Position numbers and translations under genes: made by a program | The notes under the pieces: generated by a model | What the model was told of the DNA's origin: nothing | Database searches by the model: none | The model's input: the letters and a program-made list of their open reading frames with translations, nothing else | Source of the DNA: Plasmopara viticola | Taxonomy: Eukaryota; Oomycota; Peronosporomycetes; Peronosporales; Peronosporaceae | Assembly (NCBI GenBank): GCA_001695595.3 | Contig: MBPM02000146.1 | Location: 40,566 to 104,565, forward strand | Direction of reading: 5' to 3' | Length of the DNA: 64,000 nt | In this document: positions 1-14,040 of the stretch, one piece after another | How positions within the stretch are numbered: position 1 is the stretch's first letter | How the letters are laid out: each line of letters begins with the position of its first letter

Positions 1-3000
1 GCAGCTTTAACTATTGAAATGATTCGGCAAGACAGTCCATCGGTGCATCTCTCAGTCGTATATACAAAAGAAGCTAAACAAGGCGAGGATTTAAGCTCGA
101 CTACGACCAATAGTCGCGACATCAGATGGTGAAGGGAGTGAGCGCCTCTTCTGAAAAAAATTAATTATAGTTTGTGAGTCTGGGAATTGTACCACCAAAC
201 CAGGCTGTCAAAGGGTCTACCTTCTGTACGACAAACTCGCTTGAACCACGCTCTACAAACCCTTGCGTCGCACACTGGGTGCACACGTGCTGTCATGGCT
301 CCCAATGCGCTCGTGCCCGTTTACTGATCAATTGCTTATGCCTGATGAGTCAACGCTCATCACTAGCAGCCTAACGCGTCAAAAATGCACGAACTGCAAA
401 TTCCAGCGTAATGCACTTCGCTTTGCAGATAAAATACAAGTTCGTGTCTGATGTTTTGGCGGTGATCGCCCGAGTGGATACATCCGTACTCAAGGCTGCA
501 TATGGCCTTGTTTTCCGGCTTATCAAATACTCAGTGTGAGGCACGCGTAGCTCAAAGAGCGATATTTCTCCCACCACACGGACCACCGAGACTACTTGGC
601 GGCTTAATTAAGCACAGCGCTAGTGACGATAGTGGAATCTGTATCTAATACTCATGCATTATATTTTTTAGGGTCAATAAAATACTTTCCACTTATTAAG
701 TACAAACGTACTCTTTGCTTCTACTTTACAATTGACTCAGCGAAGTCAACATGCGAGAAGGGCATCTCCTTTTATACGTGGTCGCTTTGTTGATAAATTA
801 ATCTTGAATGCCGGCAGGCTGTCGTCTTGCGATTTTTAGCTCGCATCATCGTGTTTCTTCGACCACTGCTTTCTTGGCAGTCATTTCAGACCTCAAGGTG
901 AGCTCTGCTCGTGAACTTAGCGCTTCCCATTTTTCGACAAAAAGAGAAGTATTTACCGGGGATACCGATCCTGATGGACAAAAGCACCTGGGCAGTCTTG
1001 GTGAAAAAGGGCGTTAGCCTTGAGATGGTTTTTAATGAGGATATACCTTCACTTCACACAACACGGGAGCCCAAGTGGCGGTACCACACAAGTTTTTTTT
1101 CCATGTAATAAAGGCGCTCGACTTTTTCATCGAAAAAGATCAAGAAAAGTGTTTTAATTCCATACAGAGCAATAAGTGCTCTTTGCATCGATATGCTTAC
1201 TGGTAAATGCAACTCAAGGAATGGCAAATTGTAGTATCGACGACTCAGACGTAGCAAAAATATCTGGCAGACCGTGACATAGACGACCTCGATTGCCTTC
1301 GGCAAGACTGTTGCAACTCTGTCGTCCCAAGGTGTTTTGGGGCCTCAAGCGCATACTCGTATCACTTTGCAAGCACATAGGGTGCCACGAATAAAGGTCG
1401 TGGTCGTGTCTAAAAAAGTTATTTGACTTGACTGATAGGTCGAGCTTTCGTGGCTGTGCCTACACATGACCCCGATCCAGTGATCCCGTACTCACTCTGC
1501 CCAAATTTAACGCTGCTTGAGTATGATCAAATAGAGCTTTGAATTTGATCACACCCCCATAAGATCTCAAGTGTGAACACTAAGCCTCTTTTGGCGATGA
1601 CCTTAAATGGTTTAATGAAGCTTGGACGCAAAATGGTCTTAAAAAAGTGAGTGACAACATTTTTTATTATAAATTGAGCATTTACAATACCAAATCCTAA
1701 AAATTGTCAAATCGTCTTTTCATTTCTTCCCTTCCGTCAGTATTTTTATTCTCGTCATTTGCATTCAATTTATCGCATACAAGTCTTTAAAGTTAAAGTC
1801 TTTTGGACACAAAGTTTTCGATATTATAAAAAAGCTGAAATCAGCATTTTTTTTGGCTATATCTCAAAACCCAGAGCAGCAATGTTATGACGTTTAAAAT
1901 AGCCAATTCAAAATAAATATTTGGCTTGTTGAGACATAAATGGCCTTCTTCAATGACTTGCAATTGAGTGCATGCCGCATAAATTATTCGCACACGTACT
2001 GCGCAGCACGTCTTTGACGAAGCAATTTTCTCACATAATTTTTTTGTATAAAACATTCAACATGTACAACCTACCATTTCAATATAGGACAAAGAAGGTA
2101 AAATGATTAATGTTGCGTGAAACTTACGGTCGTGACTAGCCCTGCGGTCTCGAAACATACAAGGCAAATTTATACAGCTCCATTCTTACAAGAAATGTGT
2201 TTGAATGACTCCGACGTAAGTTGACTATTACAGCTATCTGATAGAGAGATACTGTCGTAGTTATTGGCTTTAAGGACGCGTAAGTTTTCGTCCTCACTTT
2301 TCATCGGTACAAAACCCAGTACGTTGCACATTACTCTCTGCCTGACTTTAAAAGTTTATGTACGTCTTTGTACAAAGACTTTTTATAACTTTCTTGCCTT
2401 ATAGTGCAAGTTGAACTCGTTTCTAGATTTATCAATGAACCATCTGTGGTGTAAATATTTTATGATCGCGTTCTAGCATAGCATCACCTCCTAATATACA
2501 TTGGCAGAAGTCATTTGACAATGTTCTGCTCTTCATTTAGCTCTTCAGTACTTAATGCTGCCTAATTATTGATGTTCAAAACACGTTACTTATGTGACAC
2601 AATATGGTATAGCAATAACTTGTGTGACATACGCTGTGTTTGTGAAGCCCTGTTCCAATTTGCGTGCGATATTTTACCGCGAGAACCAAAGACATATCAG
2701 CTATTTAATACACTTCAAATCCAAACAGGGTTTTATCTGTGTTTCTGGGTATGGTTACAGTTACTTTATACCCGAGCACATGACTTTTGTCTGAATCGTC
2801 ATTGTGCTGAAGCCGAGGCTTCTTTAACGTGGGTTGTATCGGACTAAATTAAGTGATCAAAGTTGAGTCGAAGCTGACAAGCGTAGCATACTTTGTCCAG
2901 GGTAGTTGCGCTTTGGGATCTAGCAATTTGAGCGCTCACACAGTCGAGACAGATAATCTTTAGCCAAACAAAGGTAGTTACAGTGCTAGAATACGCAAGC

Positions 3001-5914
3001 TAATCTTGTCTACAGGCCTTTTAAAATGTCATTTTTTTCTAGTAAGACTTAATACGGTGCTCAAAGAACGTATAGCGACTGAAAGATTGTGCTAAAGAAT
3101 AGGCTCTTCTTGCATTAATAGATGCCACACGAGGATGAGCTCCAGAGAGCCTTCATGGCGTGCGAAGATAAGCATATTTCGACATGACCTGCACAGGCCG
3201 GGTAGTTCCGATCTGGAAAGTTGTCAGGCCTGATGTCTAGAAAATCCTACAAATTAACGTCCACCACTTTTATGACTTTGCCCGACGGAGTGACTACCGG
3301 TCGAGTGAGAATGATAGGCGTGCGCTCCCCAGCATGGTTAAGTGGAATGATCTCCTTTTATCCTACCTTACCCGAGCAACAACGTGGTGGGCAAACCCTT
3401 TCAGCCTTGCTTCCAACGAAGCAGGCGCAAGCTTTGTGAGTTTTTTTTGAAGGCGCAACCCTAGGCAAAAGCTGCCGAGGTACTTGTAAAATCCGAAGCA
3501 ACCTGCATCGGTACTATATTGAGTGTAGTAGAATGACCAGGTTGACCGACAGCCCTCTTTGTTGCCTATTAACCATAGTTGTGATCAAACAAGCATTTTA
3601 TATTAAAATCAAAGAGTAACGACTACACCCATTCCTAATTTAAAAAATGATACTTTGGTGTAACAATTTATTACGGGGCGTTGTTTGCGCTTTACAAAAG
3701 CTGAATTTGAATGTGTTGAAGCACTGGTGGCTCCTGGTGCACGAAAGGTACGCTTTCGGTACTCATAATCAAAGTGATTTTTAAAGGCCCCAAATAGAGT
3801 GTAATCACTGCCTATAAGTTAGTGCAGATATAAATGACCAGATTGGAATGATAGTATCATCAGATAAATTAGTTTTCATAACGCGATCTTTTGCATTAAG
3901 AAGACCGAGAGAAACGATTGCTTGCTGAAAGGTTTTCATATCTTCTTGCGCCTTCTCTGTGTAAGGTACTGTTTGAACCTGTCAAAAATCTTTTATAGCT
4001 TCCATTAATGCCAGCTAGGTTCCCCGTATTATAAATTCTAAGTGTTGTCTGTTTTCGCTAGCGTGTCTTTGTTCAGCAACCCTTCAAAAATCATTAACTC
4101 AGGCACAAATCGTGTATCCTTGTTATTCGCAGTTATTAGCACTTAAGAGCTCTGGGTCTCAAGACAGAAGCCTTAAGATAAAAGTCTTTAAGGCACCACT
4201 ACTCGCTTACAACTGTTACCAGGTGTGATGAGGTCACACAGCACCTTGCAAGGAGAAGACGAGAAAAAGTCTTTAAAATATTATAGTGAACGACCCTATA
4301 TTTATCTCAGTCTGAAGGGGTTCAGCATGTGCGCTTACAGACCATCTCATTCGATACAATGTTCATTATACTCGCATTACGTAAACTTCTGTATATGCAC
4401 GAAGCTCAAATCTGTGTTTCGGACAGAAATTGTATTTTTTTCAGTTTTTTTTAGATCAGTATGCGAATCAGTGTGTATCCCAATATGGTACTTTCATACA
4501 CCATTCTCTCAATTTGCTTCCTCGGGGCGTCATCTTTGACCGGCTTGATGCAACAGCCCATTGCATCGGAATTACACAAAATATAAAAGAAGTTTATTCA
4601 ATACGTATTTTGTTAAGTACCAATCCCGCTAATGCCTATCTGTAGATCGGGATGACAAAGTAGTTTGAGCGCGCACACCCAAATCGAACTGGCACGGACG
4701 GCCTCAAACCAGCATTTACCATTGATACTTTATAGATTATTAGTAACATTTCATGTGTGACTAACATTTAGACTGACTAACTACCGGTATTAATACCGAT
4801 AGGGTGATTTTTCTTACATTGTAAGGCAAATTGTTTCACTATTGTTGACGGTCTTATTTACATTGATGTCCTTTATCAACTGTAAAAGATGCATAGATGC
4901 ATAGATGTTCTTGCGCCTTAATAACTTCCCGTTTTCTCCCTCTCATTTTCTACTTTTGTCTTCAATATGTAGCGTCGGAAAAGTAGAAAAAAAAAGATTA
5001 TAAAGAACCACATATTTTTAATTACATCCTAATATACTATTTATATTACATTGTGTAAGAAATAATCTTTGTTCGATATAAACTTTTTCAGATATCATGT
5101 AAACAAGTCTAAGCTTCTATAGCTATTTGCAATTAATAATGAGTAATTTTAACTGCTATTTTGGTAATTTTTATATTTTTTTATAAATCAAACCCTTCGT
5201 TTTGAAGTTAATTCAATAACTGAGTCTATGTCTATTCCCATGAGTGTGTAATGTGGAAGGGTCATTTGATCGATACCCTTGCGCAGGATAGACCAATTTC
5301 CGGCTTCTCCAATTTGACCATGTATACACATTGTTTGGCTCAATTACAAACGGCACGGTTCTTACGTGTTGTACCACTTAACCTAGTACGTACATACATT
5401 ACCTAGTAAGTCGCTCGACGCCACGCAAATCCACTTCACGCAAATCCACTCTGCCACCTCTCCATGCTCGGTGCAGCGACCTCGATTTTGACGATTTGCC
5501 TTGAATACTGAAGTAGCATTTTGTTAAATATTCTGTACGTCATTGATTGCGACAATAGATATTCTACTCGTATGGTTGGGTTGACGCCCTCCTTCCAAGC
5601 GCGGGGGCTAAATGCTCGCGCGCTTCGGGCAGGTGTTCTCGGGCATCTGCAGGTCTCTAACGAGTCTCACCCTCGACGCGAAGGTCTACAGCACCAGGGC
5701 GCCACCTGAGCTCTTACTAAGTCAGAGAGAAACGAAACAATGAAAGACCCTCACGACCTCGGTGCTGGCTGCACTGGCCGCCGAACGAGACCCGACGTAT
5801 GCGGACACCACTCTATGCCCAGACTGAGCCTAGCACGTGCATAACTTGGCAACGCGATAACGTAATACAATACAAAAATGCTTGTAGCAGTAATATTTTT
5901 TGAATAGCCAAAAA
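1..5914. other. AT-rich region without recognisable genes
   Basis: I see no gene here that I can support. The open frames are short (at most 104 codons at 4,225-4,539), overlap on both strands, and show no family motifs. A GC-richer patch lies around 5,570-5,830 but has no convincing coding signal. The stretch is probably decayed repeat sequence. Confidence 0.5.
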
Positions 5915-8900
5915 TTAAGGAGCCAAATTTTCGCTCTGAGCATTTTTCGCGATTTTTAAAGATGCAGACAGCTTTTCTGCGTTCATCTTGTAGTCCCAAC
6001 GACGCTTAATTATCTGAAGTAAGGTCTGTTGATTCAATAGGGCCAGCTTTCCTTCTCGAACAAATCCACCCAAATTCTCCACTGGAAGCGCATAAACGTT
6101 TGCAACCTCATGCAAGAGATCGAAAATTTCATCCACAGCTCCTGGCATAAGTGGAGAGCGAAATGCATCTCGATATTCGCTTACGTCCCGAAGTAGCATA
6201 CATGCTCCGTCGGGATCAAAGCGAAATTTTCTCAGATGCTGCAAATACAGCTCTTTAAAATCCAAGGCAAGAGCAAGAAGGAAGCGCTTGCAATTCTCGC
6301 CAGCCTGTTGTGAAGTGGAAAGTAATGTAAGCTGGTCGCAAGATGAAAATAAACACTTATAGTACGAACCAAAACTCGGCAGATTACAGTCACGAGTGGC
6401 CGCAAGAATTCAGTGCACATTTGGCACGCTTTGGAAGATGAAAGCGACATGCTGGATTGACCTTCGAGAAAGTCACCTTTGCCTTGGTTCGTGGTCAAAA
6501 TCTGACGAATAGTTTTTTCGATCACAGTCAGCGCTTTCTGGAGATTGGTCGCAAGTACAATCTCAAGAATGTTAAGGCACTTGTGATGGCAATCTTGGCA
6601 GATCCTATAGATCACATACGAATGACTCGGTCATTAGCGACAACGTAATGATGTAAAGGTTCGACATACGTAAGCTGGGTAGGAAAGTCCTGCAAAGGAG
6701 CAATGAAATTCTCAAATTGCCCATTCAAAAAGTCAATTTGCTCAAGTGAAGCCTAAAGTTCACATATTTGTCCAAATCGTAATCAATGCAATTTAGTATG
6801 TGCTGCATTACTTACCTCTATGACAATGAAGAATTGGAGTGGACAATCTGACGCTAGCCGCTGCTCTAGCAAAATTTGTCCGGTCAATGCTAAGAGTGTC
6901 TGCAAAATCAAGGCCACATGTTAGTGCACAATTACCAAGCAAAAGTTACGCCGAACGTACTGCCAAAAATTCTTCGCCAAACGCAGCCACAAATGATGTT
7001 ATGATTTTTGTGAGCACCTCCTCATGTAATTCAGTTCCCCCCAAGACTGACTCGCAACGGTCAATCGCCTCATTCGTCAATTTCTCAAACCTGCTCGATA
7101 GAATTGCATCTTCTGCAAGCTCCCTGACACATTCATAAAAAGCTAACGAAGACTCTGGCTGGAACACGCCACCATACTTCTCGATATTTGACGATGACAT
7201 CGACGTTATAGAAGCAGAAGACACAAGATGGATAGATGATATCGATGGGCTGGAGGTAGATGTACCAGCTGTAGTTGCAACAGCTGCAGATTTAATTTTG
7301 GATCCACCTCCTTTAGTCTTGATAGGCATGGGTGGTTGAGGATACTGCACTGTAGCCAATATAGCCTTGAATTGGTCTTGTAATAAACCCAATTCTGCTT
7401 GAGCGTATCTTTCGCGATGATTACCAAATAAAGAATGAAGCTGTAGATTGAGAAAAGTTCTAATACTTTCATGCCCACGAGTAGTAGCCCGCTTGTTCGA
7501 AAACTCAAAATCATTTTTTGCATCTCCTTTAAGCACATCTATTTGCTTTTGTGGCTCAAACTCTTCTTCCACGACAATAGCGTCAATCTCCGCCACCATA
7601 ATACTCGTCTTCTTAAACGCTGAGCACAACTGTTCGACGTAGTCACGTGTAGACGACGGTGATGTTGTGTGTTTTGCGGTATATACACTTTCCGCATTTA
7701 TTGCCGGAACACTCGATGGACCGGTAAAGCTTTCCATTTTCAAAAATTGATCTAGAAGAGACAAAATTCCAAATGCTGGATCATTAAATAAACGCTCTAC
7801 CAGCAGCTCACGGACGTATTTACGCGCAATGGCAGGAAAAGCTTTGTTAATCACCAAAAACTGTTCAGTACAGATGGCATGGATTTTGGTACAAAGCATA
7901 TCCAAATCATCGATTGGATTAAAAGAAGACACAACGGGCTCTCCAGCAGCGCTACAGTTCAATGCAAATAAACACAAAAGAATAAGTTCTGCATTTTACC
8001 AATTGTAGCAATGTAAACGTTACATTCCTAGAGAAGTGGTCGCACATGACATTCCACACATATCGATCAGCGACCTTTTCCTTATCGTTGTACTCAATCA
8101 ATGACTTTGCACATTTGCACATCCCTGTCAAATTTCCTTTTTCTTGCTCAAGGCTAAATTCTGTCAGCAGATTATTTTCTATTTTCTGACAAAGTCTTTC
8201 AATTTCGGTCACCGCATAGGCTATCATCGGCGACGACAATTCGAATGAAAATACGGCCATTTTTTTCATGATTCGTGAAGCTTCGTGAAGTTGATTCGGA
8301 TCGTGCAGACTATTGAACAACCTATTACTTATTTTGGTCGATTTGCTACTGGGGTCATTCAACGCTAACAACGCCTCCATTAACTCTTTCGTCTCCAAAG
8401 CTTTTGATCGCTCATTATCAAGCGTTGACAGTTTGTCTCCGATTGTTACAGCTGCTGAGCTTACTTTAGTAAATCTGTCCTCTAGGTCTTCCAGCTGGAC
8501 GCATATATCCTACGTTTGCAAAATGAAATAAGTCTCCTGGAAGAGTCTCAACACGTTAGTAATGTACGAACATCTAGTAGCAAGTCTGGCTTCTCCAACC
8601 CATGTTGATATTTACTGCTCACTTGGCGACTATCGTGTTCCAGCTCCACGATACGATTGGAAACCACTTTTCGATGTTGTACCAAGCGGTCTATAGAATT
8701 GGACATAACACTCTGCAGAGCGTTTAAACACAGCGTTTGCTGCGCAAGACTCTCTCTTGTGTCAAAAGTTGGCTTTAGAGGCTCCCACCTGCTCGTCAAG
8801 AGCTCGTCCACCATTGTCTCAGCATCGTACATGCTTCCCTGAGTGTTATTAAAGTCGTCAGTGGTATTAAGAAGCTTCTCCAGCTCAGCACTTGGGCCTG

Positions 8901-8964
8901 GTGGGGTTTGGACTGTCGAGATAGATCGCAACCGAGCGACAGAGGTTTCGGTACGCCCTATCAT
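5915..8964 (-). CDS. SEC10: Exocyst complex component Sec10 (EXOC5), six exons, one frame break
   Basis: Sec10 is a subunit of the octameric exocyst, which tethers secretory vesicles to the plasma membrane. I place exons on the minus strand at 8964-8572, 8509-8000, about 7938-6961, 6899-6816, 6752-6370 and 6304-5915 (about 910 aa). Introns are 62-65 nt; the donors include GTTCGT, GTACGT and GTAAGT, CTAAC branch sites are visible in some, and all end in AG. The third exon's 5' edge is uncertain (7938 or about 7952). I start at the ATG at 8964; the 9003 start is GTG. Family signs are the N-terminal YDAETMVDEL, a coiled-coil stretch around DLEDRFTKVS, the internal FPAIARKYVRELLVERLF (cf. FPNP..V..FVQRVFE), and a C-terminus with DVSEYRDAF, PVENLGGFV and IIKRRWDYK. 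A serine-rich low-complexity insert lies near 7,190-7,310. Exon 5 changes frame near 6,615, which is either a real 1-nt loss or a base-calling error. Confidence 0.85.
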
Positions 8965-10280
8965 TTCGAGGCTACTTTTTGTTAAGACAAAATATAAAAT
9001 CACAAATAGAATTACTTGAGAGAAAGAAAACCAATTTATTTCTGAAAGGCTGCACTCTTATAATGCCTTAATCTCCTTGCTTCACAAAAGCTCTCGATTA
9101 TATTTGTAGAGTACCAGGTGTAGCGATGCTCCCCAATTTTGTCGATGGTATACTTATATTGTGTACAACGTAGATAAGCGAGTATGCGAACCGATTCTCG
9201 CTTGACCTCAACAAGACAATAAAAAATACAAATTAAAACACTACGATTAATATAAATGCCTTCAATCGGAGGTATTGCTGTCACTAAGACGAAACTGCAC
9301 CCGCGCTGCAGTAAAACAAGTAAAGATAAAGCTTCAAAAGCCTTTTATGATTTTCAGGCATTTTGAGAGGCCTGAGTACCATCGGTACGACTCTTAGTGA
9401 CGTTTCGTGTACCGTACTCATACAGAGGATGCGATACATCCTTATCCCAATAGGTCCCCTTTTTTTGGTGCTGTGATGCAAGACCCTAATCCATTGAAAA
9501 TTGATGAGACCTTTATTGTGCCGAGAAGTCTATACCTAAGTCTTTCACCTCGCCCCAGAGGGTTTAGCAATGCTACGCACATGTCATCTCACCTGTACGT
9601 GACATTAGTAAGAAATATTACAGATAAAATCACACTTGTACCATGAGCTAGCTCATAGTCTGGGCGACGCGATAAAGCATTAGTTAAGGAATTTTGCGTT
9701 ACTTGATTTCTCATAAGCCATACTTTGCCGCATCGGAAAACAATCTGATCAAAAATGCGAGAAATTGGAGTAAATTGCAGTGTGTGGTGACGTACGATCG
9801 GTATAAAGTGTAAATGGCTTGGTTGCTAATTCAGGTAATTTGCGTTCGAGTAAAGCATAAGTATCTATATGACAAGAACAGAATAGTTCATCTTGGAGAA
9901 CTTGCACATCCGGATTGTATACGCGATCACCCGAACGCGACCCTCGACGCCCTCTTCCAGTAATGCAGTGTCGATGACAAAATCTATTTCATCACAGAGA
10001 CCACGATCAGCGCCCTTATTAAGTTTTGTTTGACTTAATGAATTGCTTTTTGGTGCTTGCACCAAATCAGATGCTTGCACTTCCTCTTTTTGGATCAAGA
10101 TCTCCCGATCGCAGGAAGCGAGGCGTCCATTAGTATACCAAATAGTTTAAAAAACACAGAACAGGTGGAAGCGTCAAGCGACATTAGAGTCCGGTATAGC
10201 GGCGTAGTTGATCGTCCGAGAGCTTTATCGGTTTTCGAGGACATTTGTTAAATAGTGTCGTGAAGTGGTCTTGCAAATCC
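8965..10280. other. Upstream region of SEC10, no recognisable gene
   Basis: Only short overlapping open frames occur here. The SEC10 promoter should lie just right of 8,964, but I see no clear TATA box or initiator. The right part may belong to the decayed retroelement recognisable from 10,280. Confidence 0.4.
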
Positions 10281-10912
10281 TTGCAGAACCTTGAGAAATA
10301 GACTGTAGTGCCTAAGTGGCACTCCATTATCTTCACGGTCGAAACGGATCACAAAAGTACTAAGATGATTCTGACGCTAAAGAACAAATCGCAGTAATTC
10401 GATGGCTCGATGAGCTTGCAAAATTTTAGCCTACGTATAAGTGGATTTTAGAAACCAACACTGTTTCTGATGCTTCGTCGCGCTATAAAAAACTCAAGAG
10501 TGAAGTTGCCTATATAAGCTTGCAAGAGCTACGGAGAGCGGCTTGATTTGGAAGGTCAAGGCGACAATCAGAATTAATAAGCTTACGGTTGCTTAATCTA
10601 TAAAAACTATGTATGCGCGGAAGAGACATCAAGAAGCTGAAATACGGAGTTGAAGTGCCGAAGTACTCATTGCATAATAGCATTTTAAGCTATCAAACAG
10701 GCGAGGATGAGACTCCGCGGTTTTACATTCCCGAAAATTAAGATCTGAAGATTCGCGCCATCTGTGGAAACCACGATTCTGTATCGGCATACCACCCAGG
10801 CTCTTACAAGACCTTTCCAGCCGTGGATCAAAAGTACCACTGGCCAAAAATGAAATGGCACATCCAGCGCCATGTTAGCCTTTGCGAAAAAAAGGTTCTC
10901 GCTTCCTTCGAA
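10281..10912 (+). pseudogene. Ty3/gypsy pol remnant (RNase H end and integrase H2C2 zinc finger)
   Basis: Read in shifting plus-strand frames, this stretch keeps landmarks of a Ty3/gypsy polyprotein. Near 10,335 is FTVETDHK, the RNase H TDH motif. Near 10,395-10,490 are RWLDELAKF and WILETNTVSDASSR (cf. the family's RW...L..F...G..N..AD.LSR). At 10,750-10,890 is an H2C2 integrase zinc-binding segment with H..(V)SAYHPG, KT, YHWPKMKWHIQ and HVSLC. Several stops and frame changes interrupt it, so it is dead. No LTRs could be delimited. The family assignment rests on the order and spacing of these motifs. Confidence 0.7.
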
Positions 10913-12384
10913 AATACCGAGCCTGGCTTGGAAAAAATCAGATGTTGAGTGCACTTGAGCTACTTGAGCTAAAGCTAATTTGGGCTTTTGGTCGAAGGCT
11001 GCCATGAACTGGACTGTCTTTGTATCCGCCTCGTCGTCTATTGGCTTTTGCAAGCATTTAGCCTTCAGATTCAGCATGCTCAGCACTAAAAAGCAGCACC
11101 ATACCGGGAATTCATTCGAGCAGTGACAATTCTCTAAAATAGCTCACTCACGAAGACAAGGGCAGCATACGCTCAACTTCACCAATTTCATACAAAGCCA
11201 TATTTTGCGTCAACGCAAACGTCGCCATTTTTTCTTTTCGTTTATAGCTTACATTGAAGCCTGTGCTTTTGTGCTTGGTCGAGTCCGCGTGGATAACGCA
11301 TGAGTCCGACACGCATTTTCGAAGATTTCGTTATTATTTTCTTCTAACCTTGATGGAGGCTTACTGATCAAGATTTACTGAAACCAGTTAAGCTTCTTGA
11401 GCCGAGACCTCGAAATCACTACATTTTTTTTTCCACAATAGCACATCTTTTAGGCCATTTTGTTGATTCAGGCTGAATTCATCTCTCGGTAGTCATGCAT
11501 ACCGAGTAGATAAAATAGTCAAGCCTTGTAATTGTACATAACGAATCAGTACCTCTGATCATCTAATGAGCTTGTAGTGCGTCAGTACTACGGTTGGAAA
11601 CTTCCAAGCACTAACAAAAGCGATTGGGACACCCATATTCTAGAATCTGACATCAATATTATTGGCTAAAATAGCACCGAATAGTGTGTGAAACGTCGTC
11701 TATATTTCCGCACGCCTCCTCTGCGCAAATTTCTTTGTAATTATGTAATTATTGGCAGCATTTTTATGTGAAAAACCCTCGCAAAGATCTTGGGATAATA
11801 TGAATTGTTTTTCTGCATCTGTCGGGCGTGCAGTTTGCACTGCTCACTTTCTGGCACCTATGGTCCTGATATGGGCTGAATCGCATCACGGTGCTCGAGC
11901 ACTATAAGCAAGTTTTATGAAGAAGGATCAGACAGCACAGGCTTTGGTAACCCAGACGGTAGCTTAATTTGAGGTTAAACTTGTACTTCTACGTTTTGAA
12001 AGGTATTTGGGGTGACCTCAATAGCAAATTCTCATGTAGATTATAATCCTGCCCAAAAAATGCACCCACTCTGTCCACCACCCGGTAAACAATCCAAGAT
12101 AAAAAGAAAATAGGTTTACCCTCAAGTCCAAAGCACCGCAAATATTGTCAGAGTCTATATAACAGAGCTACGAAATTTTTATAGAAGGGAAGTTGACAAA
12201 AAAAGAAAGTTCAAAGTACTATATACATATCCATCCTATACAGGCCTGTATATATAAGCCTTTGGAATGACCATAGATACCGGTACAGTGCTATACTTAT
12301 AGAAATGTTGAGCCTGCCTTTTTTTTAACAGCAATTTTATCTAGAAAACCTCTTGCACCTAAATTTAAAATTACGATCTGATCT
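10913..12384. other. No recognisable feature
   Basis: Only short, overlapping frames without motifs. It may be the continuation of the gypsy relic to its left, but no integrase core motif is readable. Confidence 0.4.
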
Positions 12385-12544
12385 AGAATGTACTGCTGCC
12401 ACCCAACGGTATTGGAAGTACTGTAGAACGCAAAAACTTGAGCCATTATTGGTTGACCGTTATGAGCAGGAGATCGTGATAAGCCGAGGAATCCGCTACA
12501 ACTCGGAAAAATATTGATTGCTATCATTTAATTCTTAATCTTCG

Positions 12545-13419
12545 TTAAATTCGCATTCGACCATTAGTGTGCACATAGCGTGCTAAATCAGCGATGTCAA
12601 TCGTGAGGTTGTCCGGCCACCCCGCTGGCAGCGGCGTGTGCGCAGGCAGTCCTAGCACGCGTCTAGACACAAGGACAACTTCATGAGCTTGTGCACCGAC
12701 GGTCCCAAGTCGGAATGCATGGCGATCGGCCATATGCGGAAAAGCAGGTATGGGAGCGTCTCCAACATCGTAGAATTTGTAGGACCAGCCATTAAGCTGT
12801 TCTGCCATCTTGACGCACAAGATGTACTGCACACCAATGCGCTGACGGTACGTAAGAATTTTTTTGTGGACCAATGGCCACGTTTGGGTGTACAGGACTT
12901 CGACAATCACCGTCCTCCAGTCGTCGAAGTCGATACCTTGCGGTGCTTGAACACCGGGTACATTGCGGCATGGGCAACACGACATGTCAGGTTGACAAGT
13001 TATGGGTTGACCATTGGGGCCAGGTCCAGTAATGTCTTTTGATCCCGTGCTAGAGATCTCTCTAGGAAAGCACTGGCCAATATACAGGACGGCACCTTCG
13101 TGAGGAGGCTCAGTGGATACTCCACGACCCGAACCTTGTCATCATCCCATACAAGCTGCCGGAGCCGGAGACTGCGAGGAAGTACCTCCAGCTGTGCAAA
13201 TTTGTTCCACGCTTGTAAGGGGATACGCTCCGCAATAAGCATCTCAGCCTCGTCGCCACCGTTTAGTTTGGAGATTTGACGGAAGTCGAGGTCAGCGTGC
13301 TCGAGTGCGCGAAGCAGCCTGTCCATGGCGTCTCTCACCGCTGCAGTGCCTTGTCGTCTGGTTAAAACGATTGAAGAAGTCGTGGTCGTGTCCCAGTCTG
13401 ATGACGAGAGCATTGTCAC
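12545..13419 (-). pseudogene. Uma2-like PD-(D/E)XK gene, copy 1 (frameshifted)
   Basis: This copy aligns with the intact copy at 15,537-16,412 but is split into an N-terminal frame (13,000-13,419, 139 aa) and a C-terminal frame (12,545-12,985, from MSCCPCRNVPG). The break is about one nucleotide, near 13,110, where the intact copy reads through PLSSCHEGAVGY. The C-terminal frame keeps the IVEV core. Copy 2 has the same lesion, so the gene was already broken before that duplication. Confidence 0.75.
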
Positions 13420-13692
13420 TGAGCTTTATGGGACGCGAGCGGAGTAAATTGGAGTTTGTGATCTTGGAACATTCGTGGTGAAAAGAAACACCAGAATCTG
13501 GTGTTTCCTGGAGTCAGATTCAAGGAAACCCGTTTCGGCAAGGTTGGAATCCCCTTTGGCAATTTACGATATCGCCACGCACGCAGATTACTGTCTGATC
13601 TCAAAAGACGCGAATTGACCTGGTTTTTGAACATCCGTTAATTCCATTATGCCGCCACCAGATTGAACTACAACTTCTTTGATTTTTTCAAT

Positions 13693-13783
13693 TAGACGGC
13701 AAGGCACTGCAGCGGTGGACGGCATCCTGAGCAGAATGCGTCGCGCGCTCGATCTCGTCGATACTCCGGACAAGACCCTATGA
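13693..13783 (+). pseudogene. Inverted N-terminal fragment of the Uma2-like family
   Basis: On the plus strand this stretch reads RRQGTAAVDGILSRMRRALD, close to RRQGTAAVRDAMDRLLRALE of the neighbouring minus-strand gene. It therefore forms an inverted repeat with that gene's start (about 13,320-13,400), about 290 bp away. It ends at a stop after PDKTL. Confidence 0.6.
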
Positions 13784-14040
13784 ATTGCCTTGCTTTCTTA
13801 CGAGATCGTGATTTAACACTATTGTAGAGCCTTGCTTTTTTCAGCCATTCATATCTCAACCTTTGTACAGAATGCACAGCTGCTCTAGCAGACCATCCGA
13901 CGGTATCGGAATTACCGTAAAACGCAAAAAACTGATGCCATTTATTGGTTGACCATTACAAGTAGGAGACCGTAATAAGCCGAGGAATCCTCTACAACTT
14001 GGGACAATATTGATTGCTATCATTTAATTCTTACTCTTTG

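Noticed and set aside
340..370. CTGATGAGTC resembling a hammerhead core
   Set aside because: No GAAA segment and no partner helices follow.
4225..4539. 104-codon plus-strand frame
   Set aside because: AT-rich, no motif, and overlapped by another frame; probably chance.
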